From Pseudokineococcus marinus (GTDB taxonomy: Bacteria > Actinomycetota > Actinomycetes > Actinomycetales > Quadrisphaeraceae), in NCBI RefSeq assembly GCF_037482405.1, contig NZ_JBBHZZ010000004.1, positions 248,001 through 312,000 on the forward strand: a DNA stretch of 64,000 bases, in the 5' to 3' direction. Position 1 is the stretch's first letter; every line of letters begins with the position of its first letter. The notes under the pieces are model-generated. The model was not told where the DNA came from, searched no databases, and saw only the letters and a list, made by a program, of their open reading frames with translations. Positions 1-8,528 of this stretch are shown here, piece by piece. The position numbers and the translations under genes were made by a program.

Positions 1-60
1 GCGGTCGGATGGGTCCTGCGCGGGCGAGGGGCCCGCGACGACGAGGACCGGGAGGACGCC

Positions 61-309
61 GTGCGCGCACCAGCCCTGAGCCGGGCGACGGAGGCCCCGC
101 CCGTCCGCGTGCACCTGCCGCCGGAGGGCCGGGGCCCCGCGATGGCCGCGTGCGTGCGGAGCATCCGGCTCGCCCTGGCGCGCGGCGGCGTCGTCGTCGA
201 CGTGCGCCCCGCGCGGGCGTGGCCGCCCGGGTCCCGCCTCGTGCTCGAGCACCTGCGCACCACGGCCGAGCGCCGGGGTCTGGCCTGGGAGGAGCGGCCG
301 CTCACCTGA
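61..309 (+). CDS. Small protein of unknown function (82 aa)
   Basis: The GTG start is supported by GGAGG at 51-55, five bases upstream. The frame is also open to the left edge, so a longer protein cut by the window cannot be excluded. Codons show the G/C third-position bias of real genes here. The predicted pattern is strand (residues 15-20), helix (26-40), strand (42-48), helix (56-75), which loosely recalls a STAS-like alpha/beta fold, but no diagnostic motif is visible. It converges on the ABC exporter genes, 53 bp away. Function unknown. Confidence 0.5.
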   Translation: MRAPALSRATEAPPVRVHLPPEGRGPAMAACVRSIRLALARGGVVVDVRPARAWPPGSRLVLEHLRTTAERRGLAWEERPLT

Positions 310-362
310 GCCCGCGACGTGCCGGCCCGGTCCCCGTCCTGGCCCCTGCCCGGGTCGAGGAG

Positions 363-1244
363 TCAGTCGAGCGCGCGACGCATGAAGCCCTTGAGCCCGG
401 TCGCCGTGAAGAGCGCGAGGAAGCCGACGAGGGCCAGCGCGCACACCCAGGCGGGGATGTGCGGCGTCGACGGCAGCAGCGAGCCCCGCAGCCCCTCGGA
501 GACGTAGGTGAGCGGGTTGAACGCCGTGACGACCTGGAACCAGCGCAGCACGTCGAGCGAGGCCCACGGGTACTGCGAGGCGCCGGTGAAGAGCAGCGGC
601 GTCAGGACGAGCGCGAAGACGATGTTGATCTTGCTCGGCGGCACGAGCGTGCCGAGGGTGAGGCCGGCCGCCGCCCCCGTGAGCGACCCGAGGACGACGA
701 AGAGGACCACCCAGCCGAGCGCCTCGGTGCGCCAGGGGATGTCTCCGAGGATCCAGACGCCGAGCGGGAACATCGCCGCCGAGGCGACGAGGGCCCGCAG
801 CGACGAGAAGACGATCTTCTCGAGCGCGACGGCCGTGGTCAGCGTCGGCGCGAGCAGCCGGTCCTCGATCTCCTTGCTGAAGGAGAAGTCGATGACGAGC
901 GGCAGCGCCGTGTTCTGCAGCGCGGTGAGGAACGCCGTCAGCGCGACGATGCCCGGGAAGAGCAGCGCGGCGTAGCCCTCCTGCAGGAAGCCCAGCGAGC
1001 CGAGCACCTGCCCGAAGACGAAGAGCAGGAAGACGGGCTGCAGCAGCACCTGCGCGAGGAAGGCGGGCAGCTCGCGCCACGTGACGAAGAGGTCGCGGCG
1101 CAGGATCGCCAGCGCCGGGGCGAGGTGGCCGACGCCGCGGCGGGCGCCGTCGGCGTCGCGCCCTCCCGAGGTCGCGCCGCCGTCCGTCGTACTGCCGTCC
1201 GTCGTGCTGCCGTCCGTCGTGCTGCCGTCCGTCGTGCTGGTCAC
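363..1244 (-). CDS. ABC-2 type transporter permease (DrrB-like)
   Basis: This 293-aa membrane subunit of an ABC exporter has about six hydrophobic segments from residue 55 on and the usual ABC-2 organisation, including a loop with FSKEIEDRLLAPT before the second helix pair. GTG at 1244 overlaps the stop of the upstream ATPase by four bases (GTGA), so the two are translationally coupled. The family exports drugs, lipids or polyketide-like compounds; the substrate is unknown. The cytosolic N-terminus starts with four TTDGS-type repeats encoded by a 15-bp tandem repeat, followed by a charged linker before the first helix. Confidence 0.9.
   Translation of the reverse strand: MTSTTDGSTTDGSTTDGSTTDGGATSGGRDADGARRGVGHLAPALAILRRDLFVTWRELPAFLAQVLLQPVFLLFVFGQVLGSLGFLQEGYAALLFPGIVALTAFLTALQNTALPLVIDFSFSKEIEDRLLAPTLTTAVALEKIVFSSLRALVASAAMFPLGVWILGDIPWRTEALGWVVLFVVLGSLTGAAAGLTLGTLVPPSKINIVFALVLTPLLFTGASQYPWASLDVLRWFQVVTAFNPLTYVSEGLRGSLLPSTPHIPAWVCALALVGFLALFTATGLKGFMRRALD
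1180..1239. repeat. Four tandem 15-bp units in the permease N-terminus
   Basis: The unit ccgtccgtcgtgctg occurs four times without gaps; the first copy has one substitution (a for g). On the coding strand it gives repeated Thr-Thr-Asp-Gly-Ser. Unit number could vary by slippage without a frameshift because 15 is a multiple of three. Confidence 0.9.
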
Positions 1245-2236
1245 CGCAGCTCCCTCCCGGTCAGGCTGATGAAGACGTCCTCGAGGTCGGGCCGGCCGAG
1301 CCGGACGTCGGTGACGACGGCGCCGGTGGACGCCACGGCCTCCGCGACGGGCGCGAGCAGGGCCGCGGGGTCGCCCGCCACGGTGGCCCGCACGCGCGCC
1401 GCCGGGCGCTCGGCGGGCATCTCGTCGGTCCCGCGGACGCCGTCGACCCGCTCGAGGGCCTGCCGCACCGCGCCCGCGACGTCGTCCACCCCCTCGGGGG
1501 GCGTGACGACGACCTCGACGGTGCCGCCGTCGCTGTGCCGCGCGACGAGCGCCGCCGGCGTGTCGAGGTCGAGCAGGCGCCCGTGGTCGACGATGCCGAC
1601 GCGGTCGCACAGCTCCTGCGCCTCGTCCATGTCGTGCGTCGTCAGCAGGACGGTGGTCCCGCGCTCGCGGAGGTCGCGCACCCGCTCCCGCACGAAGAGC
1701 CGGGCCTGCGGGTCGAGGCCGGTGCTGGGCTCGTCGAGGAAGAGGACCTGCGGGTCGTGCATGAGCGCCCGGGCGATCATCAGCCGCTGCGCTTGGCCCC
1801 CGGACACCCTGTCCACCTTCGAGTCCGCGCGCTCCCCGAGCCCGAAGCGCTCGAGCAGGTCGTCCGCCCGCCGGACCCGCTCGCCCTTCCCGACGCCGTG
1901 GTAGGCCGCGTGGAAGAGGAGGTTCTGCCGGGCCGTCAGCGACTGGTCGAGGTTGGGCCGCTGCGGCACGACGGCGAGCCGCGCCCGCGCCGCGGGCGGG
2001 TCCGCGGCGACGTCGGCGCCCGCCACGACGGCCCGGCCGCTCGTGGCGCGCACGCGGGTGGTGAGGACGCCGACGGTCGTCGTCTTGCCCGCCCCGTTGG
2101 GGCCGAGGAGGCCGAAGACCTCGCCGCGGCGGACCGCGAAGCTCACGCCGTCGACGGCGTTGCTGTCGCGCTTCGGGTAGCGCTTGACGAGGTCGACGAC
2201 CTCGACGGCCGGGGCGGTGGAGGTCACGCGCCCCAT
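1241..2236 (-). CDS. ABC transporter ATP-binding protein (DrrA/CcmA-like)
   Basis: ATPase of the exporter. Walker A is GPNGAGKTT, the signature is VSGGQ rather than LSGGQ, Walker B is VLFLDEPSTGLD, and the H-loop is in LLTTHDMDEA. After about residue 220 comes the extra C-terminal domain of drug-resistance ATPases, ending in DLEDVFISLTGRE. ATG at 2236 gives 331 aa; GTG at 2251 and 2227 are alternatives, none with a strong Shine-Dalgarno. The permease follows with a four-base overlap. No regulator is adjacent; the next gene upstream is a methyltransferase. Confidence 0.92.
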   Translation of the reverse strand: MGRVTSTAPAVEVVDLVKRYPKRDSNAVDGVSFAVRRGEVFGLLGPNGAGKTTTVGVLTTRVRATSGRAVVAGADVAADPPAARARLAVVPQRPNLDQSLTARQNLLFHAAYHGVGKGERVRRADDLLERFGLGERADSKVDRVSGGQAQRLMIARALMHDPQVLFLDEPSTGLDPQARLFVRERVRDLRERGTTVLLTTHDMDEAQELCDRVGIVDHGRLLDLDTPAALVARHSDGGTVEVVVTPPEGVDDVAGAVRQALERVDGVRGTDEMPAERPAARVRATVAGDPAALLAPVAEAVASTGAVVTDVRLGRPDLEDVFISLTGRELR

Positions 2237-2335
2237 GGTGGCCGCGGGCACCGGCCGTCGCAGCCCGGCGACCGGGGACGCGGAGCGGTGCGGATCTCCC
2301 TCTCCCGCACGGCTGCGCGTCCCCGGTCGGCGGCG

Positions 2336-3049
2336 TCAGCCCCGGCGGCGCACCACGACGACGGTGTCGGTGACCTCGCCGACCTGCCCCTCGGGGCCGG
2401 TCGCCTCCCGCACCGGGGCGTCGACGCGCACGGCCTCGAACTCCTCCGGCGGCAGGGCCAGCCCGTCGTGCAGCTCCTGCGCCGTCGGGAAGTCGTGGCC
2501 GCCGTGCCAGCTCCACGACGGCGCCGAGCCGTGGTCGACGAGGACGAGGTGGCCCCCGGGCGCCAGGAGGCCGGCCGCCCGGCGCAGGACGGCGGCCCGG
2601 TCCCACGCCACCGGCGACTGGAGGAAGAAGGCGCTCACGAGGTCGAAGGGCCCCTCGGGCAGCGAGCGCTCGAGGTCGTGCTGCTCGGTGGTGACCTCGA
2701 CGCCGGCCGCCGCGGCCGCCTCGCGGGTGCGGGCGAGCGCCGTCGGCGCGACGTCGACCGAGGTCACGGCCCAGCCGCGCGCGGCCAGCCACACCGAGTC
2801 CCCGCCCTCCCCGCAGCCGAGGTCGAGCGCGCGCCCCGGGGTGAGCGGCTCCGCCACCTCGACGAGCAGCGCGTTGGGCCGCCCGCTCCAGATGCGCCCG
2901 CGGGCGACGTAGAAGCCCTCCCACCGCTCCTCGACGCCGAGCGCGTCGTCCTCGAGGACGGCGCGGCCGGCGTCGGTCGTGCCCGCGGCGCGCTGCTGCC
3001 CGCCGTGCCCGTGCCCGTGCTCGTGCTGGTCGTGCTCCCGCGCGCTCAC
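2336..3049 (-). CDS. Class I SAM-dependent methyltransferase with His-rich N-terminus
   Basis: This 237-aa protein has the SAM-binding glycine motif LDLGCGEGGDS, an acidic residue ending strand 2 (TSVDVAP) and motif IV region FDLVSAFFLQ. Closest recognisable relatives are TehB/thiopurine-type small methyltransferases, so a heteroatom or small-molecule acceptor is possible but unproven. Residues 5-17 are rich in histidine (HDQHEHGHGHGG), which could bind metal. GTG at 3049 overlaps the stop of the upstream flavoprotein by four bases, so they form a two-gene unit, probably under the divergent XRE regulator. Confidence 0.88.
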   Translation of the reverse strand: MSAREHDQHEHGHGHGGQQRAAGTTDAGRAVLEDDALGVEERWEGFYVARGRIWSGRPNALLVEVAEPLTPGRALDLGCGEGGDSVWLAARGWAVTSVDVAPTALARTREAAAAAGVEVTTEQHDLERSLPEGPFDLVSAFFLQSPVAWDRAAVLRRAAGLLAPGGHLVLVDHGSAPSWSWHGGHDFPTAQELHDGLALPPEEFEAVRVDAPVREATGPEGQVGEVTDTVVVVRRRG

Positions 3050-4098
3050 GCCGTCACCCTCTCCCGGCCGAGCCGGAGGGCGCCGCGGTGGGCGGCCACC
3101 GCGACGGCCGTGTCGTCGTCGACGAGGTCCTTGGTGATCATCGACCCCGCGGTCATGCCGGCGCTCGCGGCGGTGAGCACCGGCGCCATGGGCGCGGTGA
3201 CGTTGCCCGCGACCCAGAGGCCCGGCACGGACGTGGCGCCCGTCGGGTCGGCCGGCACGTGCTCGCCGAGCACGAGCTCGCCCATGGCGAGCTCGGCGGT
3301 GGCCAGGCCCAGGTCGGCGAGGAGCCCGCCGCGGGCGACGGCCAGCGACATGGTCACGAGCGCGTCGACGGCGACGGCGCGCCCGTCCGCCAGGCGCACG
3401 CCGCGGATCGCGTCGTCCGCGACGTCGAGCGCCGCGACCTGGCCCTCGACGACCTCGACGCCCCGCGCGGCCAGCTTCTCCGCCTGCTCGGCGGACGGCG
3501 CCGCGCCGGTGTGCTGCAGGAGCACCACCCGCTCGCTCCACCCGCGCCACATCAGCGCCTGGTCGGGGCCGTGCGCGTTGACGGACAGGACGCCGACGAC
3601 GCGGTCGGCGACCTCCCGGCCGTGGCAGAACGGGCAGTGCAGGAGGTCGCGGCCCCAGCGCTCCGCCAGCCCCGGGAGGTCGGGCAGCACGTCCTCCACA
3701 CCCGTCGTCACGAGCAGCCGGCGGGCGAGGACGCTGCGCCCGTCCTCCAGGCCGACGCGGAAGCGCGGCGCGCCGGGGCCGCCGTCCTCGAGGCGCTCGG
3801 CCGTGGTGGCCGTGCCCCGGACCACCTGGCCTCCGTACGCCTCGACCTCCGCCCGGCCGAGGGCCACCAGCTCGCGCGGACCCGTGCCCTCGCGGCCCAG
3901 GTAGTTGTGCACGCCGTCGGCGGGGGCGTTGCGCGGCTCGCCGGCGTCGACGACGAGGGTGCTGCGCAGCGCCCGCGCCGTCGTCAGCGCCCCGGCGAGG
4001 CCGGCCGCGCCGCCGCCGACCACGACGACGTCGTACTGCTCGCGCAGCTCCTCGTGCTCCCCCACGGGCTGCCCGCCCACGTCCCTCGTCGCGCTCAC
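3046..4098 (-). CDS. Thioredoxin-reductase-like FAD/NAD(P) oxidoreductase
   Basis: This 350-aa flavoprotein has the FAD motif VVVGGGAAGLAGA at about residues 22-34, a redox-active CPFCHG in the middle domain (CxxC as in thioredoxin reductases, though different from the common CATC), and a C-terminal FAD signature around GLWVAGNVTAPM ending in a helix. The NADPH-binding segment is weakly conserved (VGVLSVNAHG), so the reductant is uncertain. GTG at 4098 is chosen because GGAGGACC lies six bases upstream. It is the first gene of the pair with the methyltransferase and is divergent from the XRE-cupin gene. Confidence 0.88.
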   Translation of the reverse strand: MSATRDVGGQPVGEHEELREQYDVVVVGGGAAGLAGALTTARALRSTLVVDAGEPRNAPADGVHNYLGREGTGPRELVALGRAEVEAYGGQVVRGTATTAERLEDGGPGAPRFRVGLEDGRSVLARRLLVTTGVEDVLPDLPGLAERWGRDLLHCPFCHGREVADRVVGVLSVNAHGPDQALMWRGWSERVVLLQHTGAAPSAEQAEKLAARGVEVVEGQVAALDVADDAIRGVRLADGRAVAVDALVTMSLAVARGGLLADLGLATAELAMGELVLGEHVPADPTGATSVPGLWVAGNVTAPMAPVLTAASAGMTAGSMITKDLVDDDTAVAVAAHRGALRLGRERVTA

Positions 4099-4179
4099 AG
4101 GTCCTCCACACGTCCGTGCGGCCGTCTCTCGACCGCGTCTCGGAGAGCGTGCGCCCAGGCGTTCGGGGTGGCAAGCATC

Positions 4180-4196
4180 CTTGCCGGAACGGCAAG
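4180..4196. promoter_or_regulatory. Inverted repeat, probable XRE-cupin operator
   Basis: CTTGCC-GGAAC-GGCAAG is a perfect 6-bp inverted repeat with a 5-bp spacer, extended outward by GCATC/GATGC-like flanks with one bulge. It lies in the 106-bp divergent gap, 8 bp before the regulator start. This position fits autoregulation and control of the redox pair; binding is inferred. Confidence 0.6.
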
Positions 4197-4204
4197 ATGC
4201 GGGC

Positions 4205-4801
4205 GTGGCCGACGACGACCTCTCCCCCGTCCTCGACGCCGTGGGCCCGCGCCTGCGCGCGCTGCGCCAGCGCCGCGACCGCACGCTCGCGGACCTGGCC
4301 GCCGAGACCGGCATCTCGGTGAGCACGCTCTCCCGCCTGGAGGCCGGGCAGCGCCGGCCCACGCTCGAGCTGCTCCTGCCGCTCGCGCGCGCCCACCAGG
4401 TGGCGCTGGACGACCTCGTCGACGCCCCCGAGACGGGTGACCCCCGCGTCCGCTCCCGGCCCGTCGAGCGCGGCGGCATGACCGTCGTGCCCCTCACGCG
4501 CCGTCCCGGCGGCATCCAGGCGATGAAGCTGCTGCTGCCGGTCGGCTACGGCCGCGGGGCCGAGCAGCGCACGCACGAGGGCTACGAGTGGCTGTACGTC
4601 CTCGACGGCCGGCTGCGCCTGCGGCTCGGGCCGCACGACATGGTGCTCGGCCCCGGCGAGGCGGCCGAGTTCGACACCCGCACGCCGCACGCCATGGAGA
4701 ACGCGGGCGACGACGTGTGCGAGGCGCTCGCGCTCATGGGGCCGCAGGGCGAGCGCGCGCACCTGCGCGCCCGGCCGGCGCGCGCGCGGGGCGACGGCTA
4801 G
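4205..4801 (+). CDS. XRE-family regulator with C-terminal cupin
   Basis: This 198-aa protein has a helix-turn-helix at about residues 16-65 (LADLAAETGISVSTLSRLEAG) and a C-terminal cupin sensor (about 105-185) with the GYEWLYVLDGRLRL and PGEAAEFDTRTPHAMEN motifs, including the usual HxxE-like and late His positions. GTG at 4205 has almost no leader, suggesting leaderless translation just downstream of the inverted repeat. Such proteins repress or activate neighbouring metabolic or detoxification genes in response to a small ligand. Likely target: the divergent flavoprotein-methyltransferase unit. Confidence 0.9.
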   Translation: MADDDLSPVLDAVGPRLRALRQRRDRTLADLAAETGISVSTLSRLEAGQRRPTLELLLPLARAHQVALDDLVDAPETGDPRVRSRPVERGGMTVVPLTRRPGGIQAMKLLLPVGYGRGAEQRTHEGYEWLYVLDGRLRLRLGPHDMVLGPGEAAEFDTRTPHAMENAGDDVCEALALMGPQGERAHLRARPARARGDG

Positions 4802-4820
4802 GCCAGGACGTCGCACCTGT

Positions 4821-4856
4821 TCGACGCCCGTGAGCGTGCACGGTCACGGGCGTCGA
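4821..4856. terminator. Bidirectional intrinsic terminator
   Basis: A perfect 13-bp stem (TCGACGCCCGTGA and its complement) with a 10-nt loop lies in the 70-bp gap between the convergent XRE regulator and MFS genes. There is no long U tract, as is common in high-GC actinomycetes. Confidence 0.8.
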
Positions 4857-4871
4857 GCACGTCTTCTCGGG

Positions 4872-6257
4872 TCAGCCGTCACCCCGGGGTGCCTCGCCGG
4901 CCGTCGCGGGCGGCACGGGGTCGGCGCCCAGGCCCCCGGGCGCGGGCACCGCGGAGCCGTCCGCGGCCGGCGGGGCGCCGTCGAGCGGGTGCGCGAGCTC
5001 GTCGGCGCGCAGGCGGGCGAGCACGATCGCGGCGACGGCCAGCGCCGTCGGGGCCAGGCCGGCCACGAGGAAGACGGGGGTGAGGCCGACCGCCGCGCTC
5101 ACCGGGCCGGCGAGCGCCATGGAGACCGGCATGAGCGCCAGCGACACGAAGAAGTCGAGGCTCGAGACGCGCCCCAGCAGGGACGGCGGGACGCGGCGCT
5201 GCAGCAGCGTGCCCCAGATGACGGTGGCCGCCTGGAACGTCGCGCCGACGAGGGCGGCGCCCACGACCATCACCCACACGCTCGTGGCGACGCCGAAGAG
5301 GGCCAGCGGGGCGCACCCGGCGCCCCACAGCATGATCATCACGCTGAGGTACCGGCGCGGCAGGCGCCGCGAGGCGACGACGAGCGAGGCCACCGCGCCC
5401 GCGACGCCGAAGGCCGCCAGCACGAGGGCGTGGTCCTGCGGCCCGCCGCCGGCGCGGTCGCGGATCGCGAAGGGCGTGAGCACCTCCAGCGGCCCGATGA
5501 CGAGCAGCACCATGACGCAGGCGAAGAGCAGGGTGGACAGCAGCCACGGCGTGCGCCGCAGGTAGGAGAAGCCCTCGGCGACGTCGGCGAGCACCGCTGC
5601 CACGGCGGACCGGCCGGAGGCCGACGCCTCGGCGGCGAGGTCGCGGCGCAGCGGCGTGCTCGGCAGGCCGAGGAGGAAGCCGACCGCCCCCGCGGAGGCG
5701 ACCGCCGCCGCCAGCAGGGCCGCCGACGGCGCGAGGGCGGCCACGAGGGCGCCCGCGAGCGCCGGCCCCCCGGCGTTGACGAGCAGCGGGCGCAGGAAGC
5801 CCTCGAGGCCGTTGGCCGGGAGCAGCTGCTCGGCCGGCAGCAGCGAGGGCAGGAGCGCCGAGTAGGCGGGGTAGTACAGGCCCTGGCCGACGCCGATGAC
5901 GACGGAGGCGGCCACGAGGTGCGGCACCTCCACGACCCCCGCCAGCGCGAGCGCCGCGGCGGCGGCGGTGGCGGCGAGCTCGGCCGTGGCGACGGCGAGG
6001 AGGATGCGGCGCTGGGGCACGCGGTCCGCGAGGACGCCGCCGAGCAGCGCGGTGGCGAGCATGCCGACGGCGAAGCCGGCGCTCACCGCCGAGACGGCCG
6101 AGGCGCCGCCGCCCAGGGCGATGACCTGCCAGACGACGGCGAGGGTCCACAGCCCGCCGGCCGCCAGGGCGCACACGAGGGCTCCCGCCAGCCAGCGGTA
6201 GGCGGGCACCCCCAGCGGCGCCAGCGCGCGGGGAAGACCGCGCCCGACCGTCCTCAC
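4872..6257 (-). CDS. MFS transporter (EntS/MFS_3-like exporter)
   Basis: The product is 461 aa with about twelve hydrophobic segments. The motif-A-like loop between helices 2 and 3 reads GGVLADRVPQRRI, and a second half begins near FSYLRRTPWL. The pattern is that of proton-driven drug or siderophore exporters. GTG at 6257 is preferred over a TTG at 6326 because GGGG lies upstream and the added 23 residues do not look like a conserved start. The C-terminal 35 residues are a low-complexity Pro/Ala/Gly tail. Substrate unknown. Confidence 0.87.
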   Translation of the reverse strand: MRTVGRGLPRALAPLGVPAYRWLAGALVCALAAGGLWTLAVVWQVIALGGGASAVSAVSAGFAVGMLATALLGGVLADRVPQRRILLAVATAELAATAAAAALALAGVVEVPHLVAASVVIGVGQGLYYPAYSALLPSLLPAEQLLPANGLEGFLRPLLVNAGGPALAGALVAALAPSAALLAAAVASAGAVGFLLGLPSTPLRRDLAAEASASGRSAVAAVLADVAEGFSYLRRTPWLLSTLLFACVMVLLVIGPLEVLTPFAIRDRAGGGPQDHALVLAAFGVAGAVASLVVASRRLPRRYLSVMIMLWGAGCAPLALFGVATSVWVMVVGAALVGATFQAATVIWGTLLQRRVPPSLLGRVSSLDFFVSLALMPVSMALAGPVSAAVGLTPVFLVAGLAPTALAVAAIVLARLRADELAHPLDGAPPAADGSAVPAPGGLGADPVPPATAGEAPRGDG

Positions 6258-6334
6258 GTCGTCCCCGTCCTGCGCCCGAGCCTCGCGCGCGGGAGCAGTC
6301 GACCGTGGCGACGACCTCCGGGGCAAGCGGCTTC

Positions 6335-6368
6335 CCCGAGCGACCTCCCCGCGAGGCGGTCGCTCGGG
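6335..6368 (-). terminator. Terminator of the GGDEF gene
   Basis: An 11-bp perfect stem (CCCGAGCGACC and complement) with a 12-nt loop sits just after the cyclase stop on the minus strand. Confidence 0.6.
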
Positions 6369-6392
6369 CCGGCCGCCTGCGCCGCCGGCGCC

Positions 6393-8378
6393 TCAGCGCC
6401 GCCGCGGTCCGGGGACGGAGGGGCGGCCGCCGGCGGGCCGGCCGCGAGGCGCGGGCGGCTCCTCCGGCGCGGGGAGCGCCGCCGCCGGGTGCGCGCCGCG
6501 GGCCGCGGGCCGCCCGGCCGGCCCCGCCGTGGCCGTCGCCGCGGCCGGGAGGGTCGTCGACGGGACGGGCGGGGGCACGAGGTCGTCGGCGTGCCGGGCG
6601 GTGTCGCGCCCCGCCGACTTGGCGGTGTAGAGCGCGGCGTCCGCGGCGGCGAGCAGCGCGGTGGCCGACAGGTCCGCGCCGAGGCCCGAACCGCCGCGCC
6701 CGAGGGTGCGCGCCGCCCCGCCCGGGTGCCCTGCGCCGGGGTGCCCTGCGCCGGGGTGCCACGTGGCCGCCCCGACGCTGATGGTGACGCGGCCCCCGGC
6801 GCCCGGGCCGCCGTGCGGCAGCTGGGCGGCGCGGACGGCCTCCACGAGGCGCCGGGCCACGACGGTCGCGCCCGCGGCGTCGGTGTCGTCGAGGACGACG
6901 GCGAACTCCTCGCCGCCGTAGCGGGCCACGAGGTCGCCGCCGCGCTCGGCGGCGTCGGCGAGGACGTCGGCCACGCGGCGCAGGCACGCGTCGCCGGCGA
7001 GGTGGCCGTGCGTGTCGTTGTAGGTCTTGAAGTGGTCGACGTCGACCATGAGGACGGACAGCGGCGTCCCTCGCCGGGCGTGCGCGCTCCACTGGCGCGC
7101 GAGGTGGTCGTCGAGGCAGGGGCGGTTGGCGAGGCGGGTGAGCCCGTCGACGAGCAGCAGCCGCTGGAGCTCGGTGTTGGCCGCGGCGAGCTGGTCCTGG
7201 GCGGCGCGCCGGCTCGCGACCTCGCGCTCGAGCAGCGCCCCGCGATCGCGCACCTGCTGGTGCGCCTCCTCGACGAGGCGCCGCTGGGCGCGGTCGGCCG
7301 TCACGTCGGCCATGACGACGACGGCGCCCAGCGCCGTCCCGTCGGCGCGGTGCAGCGCGCGCCCGGACACCGAGACCGTCCTCGCCGGCTGGCCCGCCGG
7401 GGCGATGACGATCTCGGCGCCCGCCACCTCGACGTCCTCGCGGAGGGCGCGCACGAGGGGGATCCGCTCGGCGACGAGCGGCGTCGTCCCGTCGGCCTCG
7501 TAGAGGGCGTAGCGGTCGGCCAGCTGCTCGGGGTCGACGGAGGTGTCCGCGTCCATGCCGTGCCACTGCCGCGCCGTGCGGTTGAAGAGGGTGAGCCGCC
7601 CGTCGGGGCCGCAGGCGACGACCGCGACGTCGACCGTGGCGAGGACGGCCTCGATGAGCTCCGAGCGCTCCTCCATGTCCTCGCTGCGCGCGGCGAGCTC
7701 GCCGATGACGAGCTCGGCGAGGTCGCGCTGCTCGTCGGCCTCCTGCGCGAGGCGGGCGCTGACCTGCGCCTCCCGGCGCCGCTCGAGCAGCGCCGTCACG
7801 GCGAGCGCGAGGTCCTCGAGCCGCGCCAGCTGCGGGGCCGTCAGGTGCCGCGGCTCGTCGTCGAAGACGCAGAGCGTGCCCAGCGGTGCGCCGCCGGCGG
7901 TCGGGACGAGCGGCACCGAGGCGTAGAGGCGGACGCGGGCCCACCGCCCGTCCACCCACGGGACGCCCGCGTAGTCGGGGTCGGCCGCGGCGTCGGGCAC
8001 GTGCACCGTGCGCCCCTCGGCGATGCGGACGACGCACATCGAGTCGGCGACGGGCGTCGTGCCGAGGACGATCTCGTGCGCGGCGAGCTCGCACTGCTCG
8101 CTGCCGTCGAGGAGGTTGACCGACGCGGACGTCGCACCGGTCACCGCGGCGGCCACGCGCACGAGCGCCTCGAGCCCGGGGTCGCCCGCCGCGGAGCGCC
8201 ACGCGGCCGCGCTCGTCTCCCCCGGGGTCCTCGGCGCCGACGCCTCGGGACGGCCCGGGGAGGAGCCGGGGGGACGGCTGGGCGCGAGCGGGAGCCCCGT
8301 GGGGGGCGCGGGCCGGCGTGCGTCGTCCATGGCCCGGGCATCGGCCGGGGGCCCGGTCAGCCGCACCGTGATGATCAC
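6393..8378 (-). CDS. GAF-PAS-GGDEF diguanylate cyclase
   Basis: The product is 661 aa and cytosolic. A GAF domain spans about 65-215 (ADSMCVVRIAEG, LYASVPLV), a PAS domain about 245-360 and a GGDEF domain about 410-590. The active site is GGEEF near residue 488, and an RxxD inhibitory site (RGGD) lies five residues before it, so product inhibition by c-di-GMP is expected. No EAL domain is present. GTG at 8378 has GAGGAG about 11 bases upstream; ATG at 8330 is an alternative. The linker after the active site carries a repeated PGAGH, and the last 70 residues are low-complexity. It makes c-di-GMP from two GTP in response to an unknown signal. Confidence 0.92.
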   Translation of the reverse strand: MIITVRLTGPPADARAMDDARRPAPPTGLPLAPSRPPGSSPGRPEASAPRTPGETSAAAWRSAAGDPGLEALVRVAAAVTGATSASVNLLDGSEQCELAAHEIVLGTTPVADSMCVVRIAEGRTVHVPDAAADPDYAGVPWVDGRWARVRLYASVPLVPTAGGAPLGTLCVFDDEPRHLTAPQLARLEDLALAVTALLERRREAQVSARLAQEADEQRDLAELVIGELAARSEDMEERSELIEAVLATVDVAVVACGPDGRLTLFNRTARQWHGMDADTSVDPEQLADRYALYEADGTTPLVAERIPLVRALREDVEVAGAEIVIAPAGQPARTVSVSGRALHRADGTALGAVVVMADVTADRAQRRLVEEAHQQVRDRGALLEREVASRRAAQDQLAAANTELQRLLLVDGLTRLANRPCLDDHLARQWSAHARRGTPLSVLMVDVDHFKTYNDTHGHLAGDACLRRVADVLADAAERGGDLVARYGGEEFAVVLDDTDAAGATVVARRLVEAVRAAQLPHGGPGAGGRVTISVGAATWHPGAGHPGAGHPGGAARTLGRGGSGLGADLSATALLAAADAALYTAKSAGRDTARHADDLVPPPVPSTTLPAAATATAGPAGRPAARGAHPAAALPAPEEPPAPRGRPAGGRPSVPGPRRR

Positions 8379-8528
8379 CGCGGACGGGTCTCCTCGCCCG
8401 ATCGGACCAGCGGGACCACCGGACCGGCCCCGTGGCGGAGGGCCGTCCGGGTGGGCGCGCCACCGCTGCCCCGGCAGGCGGTGTCGCGCAGGGCGTCCGG
8501 TGACGGCCGGCCCCTCGGGGGCGGCCCC

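Noticed and set aside
6724..6760. Repeated GGTGCCCTGCGCCGG in the cyclase gene
   Set aside because: Only two and a partial unit; encodes the PGAGH linker repeat and needs no separate feature.
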